DNA of 64,000 bases from Atopsyche davidsoni (Eukaryota > Arthropoda > Insecta > Trichoptera > Hydrobiosidae). The translations under genes were made by a program, and so were the position numbers. The notes under the pieces were generated by a model. The model was given only the letters and a program-made list of their open reading frames with translations, was not told where the DNA came from and searched no databases. The stretch spans positions 9,648,501 to 9,712,500 of the forward strand of contig JAILWY010000015.1 in assembly GCA_022113835.1 (NCBI GenBank). Direction: 5' to 3'. Position 1 is the first letter of the stretch; the number at the start of each line of letters is the position of its first letter. Shown piece by piece: positions 36,494-49,540 of the stretch.

Positions 36494-36742
36494 ATGTTTA
36501 TTGTACCGAAATTCAATATTTTTGACAGAGAGTACTTGGTGGAATTCCTTTTTAATATTTTTGAGTAAAATACTTGAGTGATTTTCCACATGTTCGTTTT
36601 TATTTGTGACCGGTTTCACCAACCTTTCAACTCTGTTTGATAATGCCAACGTGGAAGGTTGGCAAAACCGGTCACAAATAAAAACGAACATGTGGAAAAT
36701 CACTCAAGTATTTTACTCAAAAATATTATGTTTATTGTACCG
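36494..36742 (+). repeat. Snapback family B, complete copy with 15-bp target duplication
   Basis: The element 36509-36727 (219 bp) starts AAATTCAATATTTTTGAC. Its main palindrome has arms of about 77 bp (36554-36631 and 36651-36727) carrying ACTTGAGTGATTTTCCACAT and GTGACCGGTTT and their complements around a 19-bp loop. ATGTTTATTGTACCG stands on both sides (36494-36508 and 36728-36742) as an exact 15-bp direct repeat. There is no coding capacity. Confidence 0.88.
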
Positions 36743-38160
36743 TTAAATTAATTATTGAAAATGAAAATAGTACATTGGCTTATTTTCATAACCTCTGAAT
36801 ACTAAAACTCGTACTGTAATATAAGATTTTGTTCATAGTATTTAGATCTGTCCTCATATTTTGTATTATTTTTTCACAAATAAATAAATAAAAACAGTTT
36901 TTCTTAAATACAATTCATTTGAGATACAAATTTAAAAAAATGTCTATTTGTAAAAATGGATTAAATATATGGTAAGAGTCTGTTTTTATATGAATTGATT
37001 TCATAAAAATATTGAGTTACTCTAAGTACATACTATTTTATTGAAGATTGTTATTTGAACTTCTTTGTGAAATTCAATTTACGATTAACCAGTTTGTTAT
37101 ATCAGATTTTATATTTTTACTAAAAACCTGCCCGCCTATGCTAAGAGATGTTGTTTTTATGTGATTTATGAGAAATTTTGCAATTAGAGTCTCGAAAATT
37201 TCCAATATAGTATCGTTTTAACAAATTGATTTTTTCTCACGTTTTTACATTATCATTTTTTAATTAAAATATAAATCAGCAGCCGATCATTACAATAAAT
37301 TGATATTTATTTAACTATTTTTTATTATTTCTAAGCGATCTACACGTCTTCTTCAAGTCCACCTGTTTACAAAAAATATAAGTCAATATATTTAAAATAT
37401 TAAATTGATTAATAAGGAAATCATTAAGGCTTCGACATAGCATGCTTTATGACTTGGATTGTGTGCGTTGAATATAAACTTTACACCTTTTCAATAATTA
37501 TTATTGCTAACATGGTTATATTTAAATAAATCATTGGCCATATATATAATTCGAGCGAGCACAAATTATAAAAAATATCTACCGTGCAATTTTTTTTCTA
37601 AATGACGCACCCGAATTGATCCACCATTAAACCTTTGATAATTTAATTATACGGCTTGTATAACTAATCGTGTATGCTTAAAGTATCAATATACATACAA
37701 CGTTTATTAAGTGATTTACAAGTCACGATTCGATAAATCAATCAATTAATGTGTTTGATCTATTATATAATAAAGCAATGTGATGCAACATTACCTTTTT
37801 AAATTTATATGCATTCTTGGATACTTAGTTAAGGGAAATATCTTGGATTTGCTGAACAAATAATTTTAAATGAAAAAGAAGTTATTAGGTATTCGTGTAA
37901 TACTTAAATCAATAAGTTGTATTGTATAAATACTTTTTGGGTGTAATAACTTTTAATTATAAAGTTGTACATTGGAAAGACTCTATAAGCATTTGATTAA
38001 AAATATTTGATTGAAAAAAGTTTGATTTGAACAAATACTAATAATAAGTATATTTATCTACAAAGTTAAATATAATGATTATATAAACTTCGCCACATAA
38101 GTCAGCGAGTTAACAAAATGACAAAAGAAAAATAAACTCACCGCAAATCAATCGACCGGT
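36743..38160. other. AT-rich desert, no gene seen
   Basis: No open frame, repeat or motif of note was recognised. Confidence 0.6.
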
Positions 38161-38179
38161 AGGTAATATAATAACAACA

Positions 38180-38302
38180 GCGATCAATCACTTGTGAAAG
38201 ATCTATGAGATCCGTAGATCCTGCATCTGAGCATCTTGATCACGAGCAAATCGATCATCAATTTGCATCTCCTCATAGAGCGATCATGGATCCATAGATC
38301 AA
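38180..38302. promoter_or_regulatory. Cluster of nine GATC sites
   Basis: GATC begins at 38182, 38200, 38209, 38217, 38238, 38253, 38282, 38289 and 38297, nine times in about 120 bp in DNA where well under one is expected. Several sit in longer palindromic contexts (TTGATCAC, TCGATCAT, TGGATCCA). It is not a simple tandem repeat. A cluster of protein-binding sites is the obvious idea, without proof. Confidence 0.35.
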
Positions 38303-38309
38303 ACAATAA

Positions 38310-39160
38310 TGCCAATCAGCAGCGTGTTTCTAAAATAAATCATTTTTCACGCCAACGCTGGCGAATCCTGTACTGAGACCAGTGGCTTAATTTGTAATAC
38401 TTCATATTTAAATAAAAAATATAAATAGCCGAATGGCTAGGTATTTACGAGATTTTTTTAAGAAAACATTTCTATAAATTGGTTTAAAAAGGCATTCAGT
38501 CGCGTATAAAATCAATATATTTAAAAAAAAAAACCAACATGAAGACTTTAAGAACAAGTGGATAATAATATAAATTAATCTCATAATAAAGCTTGCACAT
38601 ATAAAAACAATAAATTTAAAAAAAAATCGTTGTTCAATAAATTGTATAAAAACATAATTATGTATAAAATAAACATTCAAATAAGTTACAACACAGCATT
38701 TATTAATTTATTCAATAACACATCAATTCAATCTTTTTTATGGCTTAATTTAGAACACCGTTAAGCGTAGGGTTACAGTTTTTTTTATTATGGTCTTAAT
38801 TGATAACATCAGATTCACAGCTTGACCTAGTGTTTGAGTTTTAAATTGAATGTTTTACGCTTGTTATTTATTCACATGGCATTGATGGGTCTTTAATGGT
38901 ACTTTCACTAACGAACTCAAAGATATACTCAGTGTAAATCACTTCCTTTACAACGGCTTACGAGAGGTGTAACGCTGTAATTTACACATAAGCTTAAATT
39001 TATCATACGTAAAAAATTGTATAACTAGTTACTTGTATACAAGAAATAAATTCATACTATTTTTAATACTCGTTGCGAACAAAATCATTTTAAGATAGGT
39101 TCCCTAAAATAATTCAATTAATTCTCATTAATTCGATTATCTTGTTTCTAAGGTGTCGTG
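38310..39160. other. AT-rich sequence, no gene seen
   Basis: The minus frame at 38680-38408 is low-complexity and hydrophobic and is considered chance. Confidence 0.5.
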
Positions 39161-39161
39161 C

Positions 39162-39362
39162 TTCCGACGTTTCAGTCCCGGTATTATGACCATTTTCAAT
39201 TTTTTTTTATTCAAGATGTATCTTAGCGATGTATTGAAGTTCAAATTCTCTGAAAGTGGTCTTAGTATCGGGATCGAAACGTCGGAAGGTTCAAAACACA
39301 ATGCAGCACACACCCAAAAAATTCTAATAACAACGGCTGCCAAAGCCTACAAACAGATTTAA
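39162..39362 (+). repeat. Dispersed repeat family A, copy with inverted arms
   Basis: CCGACGTTTCAGTCCCGGTA (39164) returns as TATCGGGATCGAAACGTCGG (to 39285) with extended complementarity (ATTATGACCA/GTGGTCTTAGT) around a spacer of about 50 bp. A tail with CACACCCAAAAAATTC and GGCTGCCAAAGCCTACAAAC follows, shared with the other copies. The two opposite ORFs here are products of the palindrome. Confidence 0.7.
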
Positions 39363-39364
39363 CC

Positions 39365-41690
39365 TCGTTTAAAAATTAAAATTAAAAGATTTTTTAGTTA
39401 CAATGTTATGCGCGTCGAAATTTTTATGAAAAAACCATTAATTATTCGCTGACTATGGCGACCCACTGGCAATGATATAAAATATCATTAAATTTAATAT
39501 ATTTTTATATCAAAATGTCAACGCACTGGGTGTGTGTATAAAAACAAATTGGCTAAATAACTATTAAGCTAAAGATAATTTTTAATTTTAATGTATAATT
39601 GATTCATAGATTTTATGATAAAATAAGTGATCTTTCTACACCAATTCGGAATATTTTTCTAATATAACCGCATTTGTCTAAAAACAATAAAATGATAAGC
39701 AAAACGGATTTTTATATGATTTCTTTCTCAAGTTTCAACGTTTCAGTATATATTTTATAAATTTTTTTTATTTTATATTTTCATGAGTTTATAATATAAA
39801 TTATAGTTTCGAATTGCAGGTACGAATTATGTTAATTCTTATTATCTGATTAAAATCAGGTTATTTTATAAAATGAAGCGTTAAAACTAGTTATCATCAT
39901 ATTGTGAAATAGACAAAGCACATTTTTTCACTAAGCTGGGTTTCATTCTTTAATGTCCACCTTTGAAGATAAATCGAAACGAGAATGAAATATGGTTTAT
40001 ATTTAATTTTTGTGCAAGATCGCAGTTTTAATTAAATTATTTTTCAATATTTGCAACGTTAATACATTAAATATACACATTGCCATATAAAATTAAGTAA
40101 ACTAGGATTTGTCAATATCCGAATAAAAAATGTGTGGCATTAAATTTATCATTTTATAATATATCAAAAATATCAAATTTCTATATTTTATTTGCGAATA
40201 TATATGTAATTAAGTTAAACTTTGAATCACTTCAGATTCAATTATTGTTTAGTATTTGGTTTATTTTAAGTATTTATTCCTTATAATACAATGCAAAGAT
40301 ATGAGAACAGCTCTGTTGAGTAGTTTGAATAAATTAAAAAATAATTTCTTAGAATATGGTTGCAAGCTTTTAAAGAAACCACAATATTTTTGAAAAAATA
40401 TTTTATGTCTTTCTTGTTTAACATTTAACAACTATTACATTTAATAGCCCAATAATTTTCATTTATACTTTATATAAACATTTTTTTTTAATTTTAATTT
40501 ATTCAAACTGCTGTGAGAGCATTTGGAAATTCCTATTGTCAAGAAGATGTTGAGACTTTGAATTAGCTTAATTTTAAACCTGTTAGCCAATTTCCTGCAT
40601 TGATGCATGCTAAGATGTTTATTATATTTTATAAGGTAGTCTAGTAAATGTGTGATTTGTAGAGTTTTACCTTTATTTTTTACTGTACCTTCTTCTTGAA
40701 TACTTATCCAAGCAATATATTTACAATTACATTAGTTTAAAAGCTTTATTAGAAATTTTAAATCTTCGTGTTATAGAGGACTCGAGTTGATCTTAATGAC
40801 CAAGGCTATTGATTTTTGTATTTTAACTAAACATTGTAATACAAATACTAAGTATATAACATATTTTAAAAATATACGATATCTACACCAACAAATAGAC
40901 TGATGTGTCAAAATAACAATAAAAATAAAAATATTTTCTTTTTTTGCTAATTCAAATAAAATATATAAAATTCAACAAATAAAACTAGGCAATTAAAAAT
41001 TCAAAAAAATAGAAACAGTAGTCATTTCAAACACATAAACGTTGCTATTAATATTCCTTAAAAAAAATGTGTAAATATTCAATACTAAATATTAATTTGA
41101 AATCAAATCTACAAACTGTCACATATTTGTAATATTGCTTGTTAAATAAATAATTTATAAAACAGTGAACCAAAAAATATTTATCATCAATCAATAGTTG
41201 CAACTGTGTGTATTTATAATTTATAGAAACCAGAATATAAAGATATATATATATTTGGAAAAAAACCTATGCTCAAAAGCTATTTTGCATACATTTCATA
41301 ACGTTATGAGGAAATTTTTTTTAAATTTAAAAAATATTGTTTTTGCTAGAAGCTATGTTAAGAAATTATAAAAATAATTTATAGGTACACAAAATAACTA
41401 TGATAAATCATTTTGCATACATTGATTCCATTTTAAACAATCAAATACACATTCGTCTTGAATTTATGGCATTTTGATATAAATTTACCTGAACGGTCTT
41501 AATTAAATCAACATTTTATTCAAATTAGAAAAGTGGGCAGACCAAATGCTCAGCCATTTAAAAATATTATTTTGAATAAATTAAAATAAAATAAAAAAGA
41601 AGCAATAATATCACACGCTAAATAATTGAGGTGACCAAATATTTAATTATGTTTTCCGAAAACATCTAATTTTGATGATTTATGACGTCA
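39365..41690. other. AT-rich desert, no gene seen
   Basis: Very high A+T throughout; nothing recognised. Confidence 0.6.
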
Positions 41691-41691
41691 A

Positions 41692-41745
41692 CTGCTCATG
41701 GTCTAGTGATCAAAAGCCATTGAGTTAATCGAAAGAAATTGGCCT
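41692..41745 (+). repeat. tRNA-like SINE fragment
   Basis: GCTCATGGTCTAGTGATCAA resembles an A box. No B box was found. Confidence 0.3.
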
Positions 41746-41788
41746 GGGCCTTTCTATTCACTTAGCATTAATGCAACGAATATTTTTG

Positions 41789-42252
41789 CGAAGAGTAAAT
41801 TAACATTTTTTTCAATTACGAGAAATAATTGCATGCACGTTAAAAGTGATTTCAGAAAAATTGTTTTGCATAGTGTCAATGCTTTTGGGATACTTTCCCT
41901 GAAGTTCCTGAAAGACGGTGCGAAACGTTTGAAGACAAAATTGTAGTAGTAGCAGTCAGTAGCGTAGCTTAACACCCAAGATGCCTCAAAATCGTCTTTA
42001 ATGTTCACATAAGAGCATAGCGAAGAGTAAATTAACATTTTTTTTAATTACAGGAAATAATAGCATGCACGTTAAAAGTGCTTTCAGAAAAATTGTTTTG
42101 CATAGTGTCAATGCTTTTGCGATACTTTCCCTGAAGTTCCTGAAAGACGGTGCGAAACGTTTGAAGACAAAATTGTAGTAGCAGTCAGTAGCTTAACACC
42201 TAAGATGCCTCAAAATCGTCTTTCTTCTCAAATGTTCACCTAAGAGCATAAA
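41789..42252. repeat. Tandem duplication of a 232-bp unit containing family A
   Basis: CGAAGAGTAAATTAACATTT starts at 41789 and again at 42021. The units remain nearly identical (TCAGAAAAATTGTTTTGCAT, CCCTGAAGTTCCTGAAAGAC, AGCTTAACACC) with a few substitutions and small indels, so the duplication is recent. Each unit carries the family A core GTGCGAAACGTTTGAAGAC. Confidence 0.92.
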
Positions 42253-42294
42253 AAGAGCACAGGCATATTTCCAAATAGGCAAGTTTCCTCATAA

Positions 42295-42495
42295 TTAATC
42301 TGGCCAATAAAGCAGTGCGATTGGCTTCGATGCATCCGAGAAGCGAGGCGGCCAGTCTCGGGAGGGGTCAAGGGTCAACACACTCGCCTGGCATAAGACC
42401 GTTGCGAAACCGACGAGACCATTGTGGCTGCCAAAAAACCCAGCTGCCTCATCCGTAGTGCTGTGCCTGCGCGCAACACCACGACCTTTCACGAT
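42295..42495 (-). other. GC-rich island, origin unknown
   Basis: 200 bp far richer in GC than the flanks, with an open frame on - (MKGRGVARRHSTTDEAAGFF through LLYWPD). I recognise neither a domain nor splice sites that fit. Possible repeat fragment, regulatory island or exon. Confidence 0.25.
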
Positions 42496-42558
42496 TGTAA
42501 ATAATTAAATTATTGAACTGCACTAAATATTCAAAATATATAAAATTTAAAATATTTT

Positions 42559-42605
42559 TCTCCAAGTGCCCCTCAGAGGAGATAAGCGAAATATATTTAT
42601 CCTAT
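42559..42605 (+). repeat. Family C fragment
   Basis: CTCCAAGTGCCCCTCAGAGG then AAGCGAAATATATT resembles the left end of family C at about 17110. Confidence 0.35.
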
Positions 42606-42609
42606 CTTG

Positions 42610-45600
42610 TAAATTCGGCTGTACTCCCGACTTCTGAATTTCGCATCCACCTCTTCGAATCCCTCTTTTTACTCAAATATTTCAGTGGGATATGTTTTAA
42701 CACATTTTTGCAGAAATATCTAAGGAAGATTTTTAAGCGGATGCTTTTTTTTTTTTTTAAAAATCCGTTAAAGTAATTTTGAAATTTTGAGCAAAACAAC
42801 GTTTTCAATAAAATATGTTTTTTTTAAATATTTCTTGGGCGCTATATCAAATTTATTTTATTTAACTTTCCTTAAGATAACCCATTTTAAGAGTGACATA
42901 TCAGACACAAAAATAAAAACATATTTTATGAACAACTGCAAATATGTAATATAATTTTCTATTCAAAATTATAAGTAAAACTAACATCAAAATCATTAAG
43001 TAATATAGGTTGTTTTAAGCGCCAACGCGCTTTTGAGTTTCACATAATAAATAAAGAGGCAATTCGGTTATTTCGAATATCAGTATGTGGGTCATTGAGA
43101 CCATCCATCATAGAACATAGTGCCGTGAATCAGTCAGTTTACTCATCTCTAAAACCCAGTCGAAATGACTAACCGAGAAACAGACATTTCTGTTGTAATC
43201 CACTTTGCGTCCAACAGCCGTGCCATATGTAAATGTTACAGCCGGTTGTCACGCAACTTTACCGTGTCCTGATGGATCAGATGAATATTAGGATCTTTCA
43301 CAGTAATCCAGTGAAACTTTAAACAAATACACTCCAGGATTTCAATAAAGGTTGTATATACATGGTAGAGTCAGTTGTCGTGCAATCTCTTTATGTCCTG
43401 AAAATTGAAGTGAATAATAATATTTTTCACACTGCAGTTTTATATCATTCAAGAAATATAATATTCAGCACAACAGAAAAATTACCTGTTTGTTTAAAAT
43501 TTTTATTCTAATATACAACAACATTATGATAATATTCATGCTTACTTTCATTTAATTTAATATCAACTGACATTTTATTAATATCCAAAAACATAAATAA
43601 AAAAAAACCATTCTTTTCCTTTCTCTATACACGCAGTTGTGACTTGTTTATTTGCTACAAGTGTTTATTTTAAAATGAATATTTTAAACAATTAATAAAT
43701 CTATTTTATACGATTTCTATGAAATCAGTTTTGTGACATATCATGGAAATAGCTGCATTTTAATTCAAATCCTATTTTTGAATCTCTGGGTTGTTTTATT
43801 CCTAATAAGTTTTTTATATTATCTGATTATCCGTTGATTTTTTAATTATAATCTCTTAACTTTATTCTACTTTATAACATTATTTTCAATGCTTTAGTTA
43901 TTTTCTGCTTAATTGTAAAACAAAATTTCAGATATTTTTTTATATTTAAAATTATGGTTAATTTTTTTTCTACCCTTAACAAATAAGTAACAATAAAACG
44001 TCTAACAAGATTTTTTTTCATAAAGTGTGAGGTCTTCCGCCTTTATATAAATATATGATATTTTAAAGTGAAGTGTTTTATGAACCATTAAGGATACTTA
44101 AGAAGTTCGTATTATATTTTAAAAATTATAATCATTTTTATTTTTCATAGCCTAGTACAGCGACATATTGCGATTTTTTTTATTTAAATAGAATAACAAA
44201 CACTTGAACTAATGCGATTGCAGTGTAATTTAATTGCTTTGAAGTGTTGAACCTTAATAAGCTCCCAAACTAACGACATATCCAAATATATAATCATTTT
44301 TCTTACAAACAGAAATGGATTTTCAATAATAAATTCTAACAGCATACAGCAGGGTCATTAGACTTATCATTTCGCTGTCATGCAATGTATATTCATGCTT
44401 AATAGACATTTCAATGTTGTCATGTTTGCACTGATTAATTATAAATATATGATATAATTTTTTCACCCTTGAAAATACTTATACCAGAATAAAATTAACT
44501 AACAAAACTATGTGTCACATTGATAATTTTATATATATTCTATTGGTATAGTACTGTCTTAAAATATGTCGTTTTTAAAAGAAAAAGGGGGATGCATAAG
44601 AGGTATTTTCTATGAAATGATAACCCTCAAAGGCACTATATAAAAATATTGCCTTCGAAGAAATCTTCTCATAGGCAATCAAATGCAATCATATATATGT
44701 TGAAAACAAATATTATAAAATATTAACGAAATTATTCATATATTCTATTGACTTACAAAATAAACTGCTTCATCTTGTCCTTGATTATTTTATTTAGTGA
44801 GTATTTATTATTCGACTTTCGTAATAGTTTTTTTTTTCTTTTGTGTTTTATTTAAAAATGCAAATAGATAAAAAAATAATTTATTCCGGTAATATCAATA
44901 GTATAGAATTAATTAAATGCGAATAAGTCATTATCAAAATATACGTAAATCATAATTAAATAGGGTAATTTTTAAATAAATTATATTATTAGATTTATAT
45001 TGCATTTTAATGTGATAATCTTTATTATTGATATTTCATATAAAAATCTATTGTTTTATAGTAACTCATAAAACATCCAAATTATTATTAAAGACACTAT
45101 AAAAGTAGGTGACTGCATGCAGAAAATGTGGTTTATCATGATGTTTAAAATAAGATTCAATTTTTACGTCTCAGGCACATGATTTTTTCAGAAAAAAATT
45201 CAAATGCCTCAAGGCAATTATTTCAGATTATTTTATATTTATATATAAGAATTTCAAACGGTAATAGATAGTGTAATTTTTTTATTGCTGCCACATAATT
45301 AAAGCAATGATTTTAATGAAACGTTGAACTTTATCAAAACTGTATTTCTTAATGAATATGTGGTAAGATATTTAACAGATTACTACTACTAAAAATCACA
45401 ATTAAAAATGCTCTTATCAAAAGGAGTGGAAATAAGATAATATATTCAATAATTTTATTGGTTAAATATTGATCATTACATCATACTTTATGCACATTTA
45501 TAAAACGTCAAAGTCACAATGAAATCTAGACATTTTATTATTTGTTTAATTATTTTTATTTTATTAGGAATTTTCGCATATTACATAATGCATATTTTTA

Positions 45601-46495
45601 TTTGTATGTTAATTTTATATAAAAACTATTTGCATATCAAATGATCAAAACATATATTGATGTTATTTTTTCAAGACCATGCTCTGACTTCAATTGGTTT
45701 TTTATACTGGTATTATATTTAAGCAACTTAATCCAATTCAATATTTAAATTATTAATTTAATTGAAAATTTATATATACCTACACATATATGTTACTGAA
45801 GAAAATATATGTGATTTAATATTCTTTTAATTCTTTTTTAATATTTTCATTTAGACAAATCTTAAAAGCTGTCGTTCATTGCTCATGCATAATTTAATTA
45901 ACAAAAAATAGGAACTGAATGTATATTGTGTAAAAAACTTTATACATATCAGAAAATAGTTTTGATATGAATCTGCGGTTATAATCAGATAACAAAACAT
46001 TTAGTTTCTGATAAATGAAGTGACCAATCTCATTTCTCATTGATATAAAAGTTAGATAAAGTCAAAAAATAAAACTTTTGTATTGATAAGAGAAATGCAA
46101 CTTGATTAAACAATATCCAACATATTATGTGATGCAAATAAAAACTTTATTAAAAATGCATTCGTTAACAATCGGAAGTGTTCTCTTTGCATGCAATTAT
46201 TACGCTTTATCGATTCGGTCTGAATGTACATTGATAACGTTGCATACCACTTTTTTTTTCAAATATTTAGTTATATTACAACCAAACACATAATTTTTAT
46301 TGCGTGTATAATTAAAACAAGAAGAACTCAAGCCTAAAAAAATCAACGTTCAAATAGGAATTCAATATATACCAAATTAAATCAATTTGCGAAAATAAAT
46401 GCCAGAAAAATAATCATGCTTTTTATAGAAATTAAAAAGACTTCAACTTTTTTATTGGAACAAATCGCACATATCCTGTTTCGATATACTTTTTT
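42610..46495. other. AT-rich desert with one diverged tandem duplication
   Basis: At 43230-43310 GGTTGTCACGCAACTTTACC, GTGTCCTGATG, GATCTTTCACA is followed about 140 bp later by AGTTGTCGTGCAATCTCTTT, ATGTCCTGAA, ATTTTTCACACTG (43371-43436), an old tandem duplication. No gene is seen elsewhere in this stretch. Confidence 0.5.
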
Positions 46496-46496
46496 T

Positions 46497-46640
46497 TCTT
46501 ATTTCTTGGGTGTTAAGCTGCTTAATGTTTCCAGAACTACGTTTCTGTACCTTTTCAGGGATTGTATAAGAAATTTTTGAAGAATCAAATCATTATTAAC
46601 AACTACTGCCAAAATCTAAACCTAAATCCGTGCATATATA
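46497..46640 (-). repeat. Family A fragments
   Basis: TTCTTGGGTGTTAAGCTGCTTAATG is followed by CTTTTCAGGGATTG and GCCAAAATCTAAACC. A second weak copy lies at about 47045-47160. Confidence 0.5.
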
Positions 46641-47164
46641 AATATTCTATATATTTACTTTAAATTAAACAAAAAGTATAAAATAATTAATATTTTCAAA
46701 TAAATTGTTATAAACAATACCCGATAAATATAAAAGCATTTCCTGGGACTTTAATTGTGCGAATTCGTTTTGTGCTACCGAGTCAACGATCGGCCCAACA
46801 CTAAGTTTCACGGTAAATTTAATATGCAAATAATCTTAGAATAAATATTAATTACATCTAACATATCTCGCAATTGTTTTTAAAGCTATTTAAAAATCAT
46901 TTAACATGCATTTCAACTCTCAACCATTACGATATTTAGTTTATAGTGAGTCTGAAATTATCTTACAAAACGATTTAATACTTACAAAGTTATGCCTTAT
47001 TTTAGTTAAGTTAAATATATTAGTACTTGGATATATGTTAGTTAGAATTTTTAGTTTTTAGTCTCAGTACTATGGGCAATTTTAAAGATTTTATCTCTGA
47101 AGATACACAATAGCCAAGAACAAAGTAAATCTATAATAATGTTTGCCAAAGTTTTTGACTACAT

Positions 47165-48515
47165 CTTAATTGTAATTGTAAAATTAAATCTATTCATTAT
47201 ATTTTTTTGTAAACAGATATCCTAGATATTTTTTTTGAAGAAACAGTAAAAACCATGTTTAGTTTATACGCATACTAAATATGGCTTAGCTCGAATAAGA
47301 CGATGTTTTTAAATATATTTAAAAAAACGAGACTTATCGAGAAAGTAAAATAAATCACTTTGTGGTACACTTTTATTAATGATTTAAGTTAATGCTTTGT
47401 TATAACTTGACATTATTTTTATGATATATCAGAACAATTACAGAACATAAACAGAACAATTACAGTAAAATTTCTTTCGCCTTACAGAAGCTACTTCAAA
47501 GCCGCCGATATTAAATATTTCATAATTGTATATCAAGTATTCTCTTCATAGATCTGATATTAAGTTATAAAAAAAATATTAAAACAATAATACACATAAA
47601 TATTTAAAAAGATGGATAAAGACAAACTTCTGCTGAAAATAAGCTAACGTTCTCAAGTCTCAAAAAACGAAACTTTGCAGTGTTTTCAGAGAGTCAGTAG
47701 TCAATTTTTCCATTTGTCGTTTTAGGAAATCGAAGGGAAAATATTTTTTATTTTTTTATAATAACAAAAAACGGCCATATTTTATTTGATTAGTAGGACA
47801 TCGAGAATGTAATGTAATATTGTTTGAACATACGACCATGAATACTATAGATGTATACCTCGCCGGATTCAATTAAAATTAATGCAGTCACGTTGATATT
47901 ACAGTGCTTGGAACGTCTGAAGTCGATTCCAGGGGCAGGGGCTCATGACTTCTGTAGACGCAATAATTTTTTTTTATGGAAATAGTTAAGTTGAATAAAA
48001 ATATTGGTAGTTGATTCACTTATAAAACGACGAGAAAATTCCCCAAAAACTTTTTTAAGACACTAGTGGGAAACCAACCTATATTTCCCGTTTCCTAGTT
48101 AATTTTATTTTTGTCAAACCATTAAAAATAAAATTATCATCATTGGTAGCTTATTTGTTATTTATATATATTATATATGTCTATATTAGTTATAGTTATT
48201 TACAATAAAGCACAATATAAGAATGTTAAATATTCAGTTGTTTGGAAATACTAGATCCGTAATTATTTGTCAAATAACATGCTGCTAAAAATTTTAGTCC
48301 AGAATTTCAGTTGGTCGGAATGCTTCAATCCATTAAATGTTTCAAATAAATTAAAAACATGATACAAGCATTTGTCAGCGGCATGCAGAAATATTGAATC
48401 TGAATTAAACTATTCATTATTTTTTTTATTACATTTTTAGTGATATTTTCAGACTCACTAGACACTGTTAAAAAATATTTAAAGCCTTAATCTAATCTGT
48501 TCCTACAGTTAGTTT
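47165..48515. other. AT-rich desert, no gene seen
   Basis: A short GC-richer patch at 47865-47970 (AGTCGATTCCAGGGGCAGGG) may be a tRNA-like fragment. Confidence 0.45.
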
Positions 48516-48519
48516 TTGA

Positions 48520-48710
48520 TTCAATCGCGCCATGAGGACAGTCGTAAGCAAGGAGACAATGGTGTATCCCTGATCTCTGACTCCACATGCAGAAGCAGAC
48601 GATAACGCACCAGAGAAGTGATTTAGACTGGTCTTTCTAAAGACTACGTCTCCGGAGACCACTTTCAAGGCCTCGACTTGGCCTTGAGACTAGGGTCTGG
48701 AGTATTGAAT
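48520..48710. other. GC-richer island, unidentified
   Basis: About 190 bp with CGCCATGAGGACAGTCGTAA, GCAGAAGCAGACGATAACGC, CTCCGGAGACCACTTTCAAG and CTCGACTTGGCCTTGAGACT. No long frame or repeat partner was seen in the window. Confidence 0.25.
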
Positions 48711-49464
48711 CACGAAAATTACTTAAAACAGATTTTTTTTGTTTTAAAGTTCTTTGTGTTTAATTTTTTTTAATTTTCAATTCATAAAGTAAAACAATAA
48801 AGACGTGCACATACTCTACTGTGGCTTTTTTTTACAATATTTAATATTTAAAATTATTAAATGATTTTACCTAAAGCAATGTTTTAATGCTTCTTATGTT
48901 GATGATTATATGATACTGATTGGAATTTAACTTAATTTAACTGATTGACTTATTGACAACGTTTAAAATGTCATGACAAACAATTAATTTGATATTTTGT
49001 TATTGATTGAAATGAAAATGGTTGCACATATAAACATACCTAAATTTGCTACAATTTAAAAAAAGTTTATTGTAGTAATGATAAATTTAAAACGTCATTT
49101 AAGGTTAAATATCGTATACATTTTTAGGGAGCTTTTAATTTGTAATAATTTATACTTTTCATAAAAAATCGAAACAAAGTCTCAGGATGAAGCCATCAAG
49201 TCAACCATTTATTCAACTAAATAATTATTCCAGGCATAAGAAAATTTTAATAATTAATTCGGACGTGATGATTGATATATATTTTTTTGCGATTATGATG
49301 TGTTGTAAATATTTCAGCATTTTGTTGGACCCTTCTTTAGGTCCTTAAAAAGGGCATCTTTGACCCTGTGAATACCATTTAAGTAATATTAATTCTACGA
49401 CCATGACCTTTACCGTATAATCGACCGATTAAAGGACTTAGCAATTTTTTATAATGCATGAAGG

Positions 49465-49540
49465 AAACTGCTTCATGGTCCAGTGGCTAATGTGTTTTCT
49501 TGTAGACAGTAGAGACGTGGGTTCGAACCGCGATAAAAAA
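49465..49540 (+). repeat. tRNA-derived SINE fragment with good A and B boxes
   Basis: A-box-like TGGTCCAGTGGCTAATG at 49476 and B-box GGGTTCGAACC at 49519, followed by an A-run (ATAAAAAAAA). This is the cleanest RNA polymerase III-like promoter pair in the window. The arms do not pair as a tRNA. Confidence 0.6.

Noticed and set aside
36491..36703. Open frames across the snapback copies (also 59022-59228 and 59276-59473)
   Set aside because: Similar peptides recur because the DNA is a repeated palindrome; no start context or conservation argument supports a protein.
49465..49540. Functional tRNA gene
   Set aside because: The A and B boxes are good but the D, anticodon and acceptor stems do not fold.
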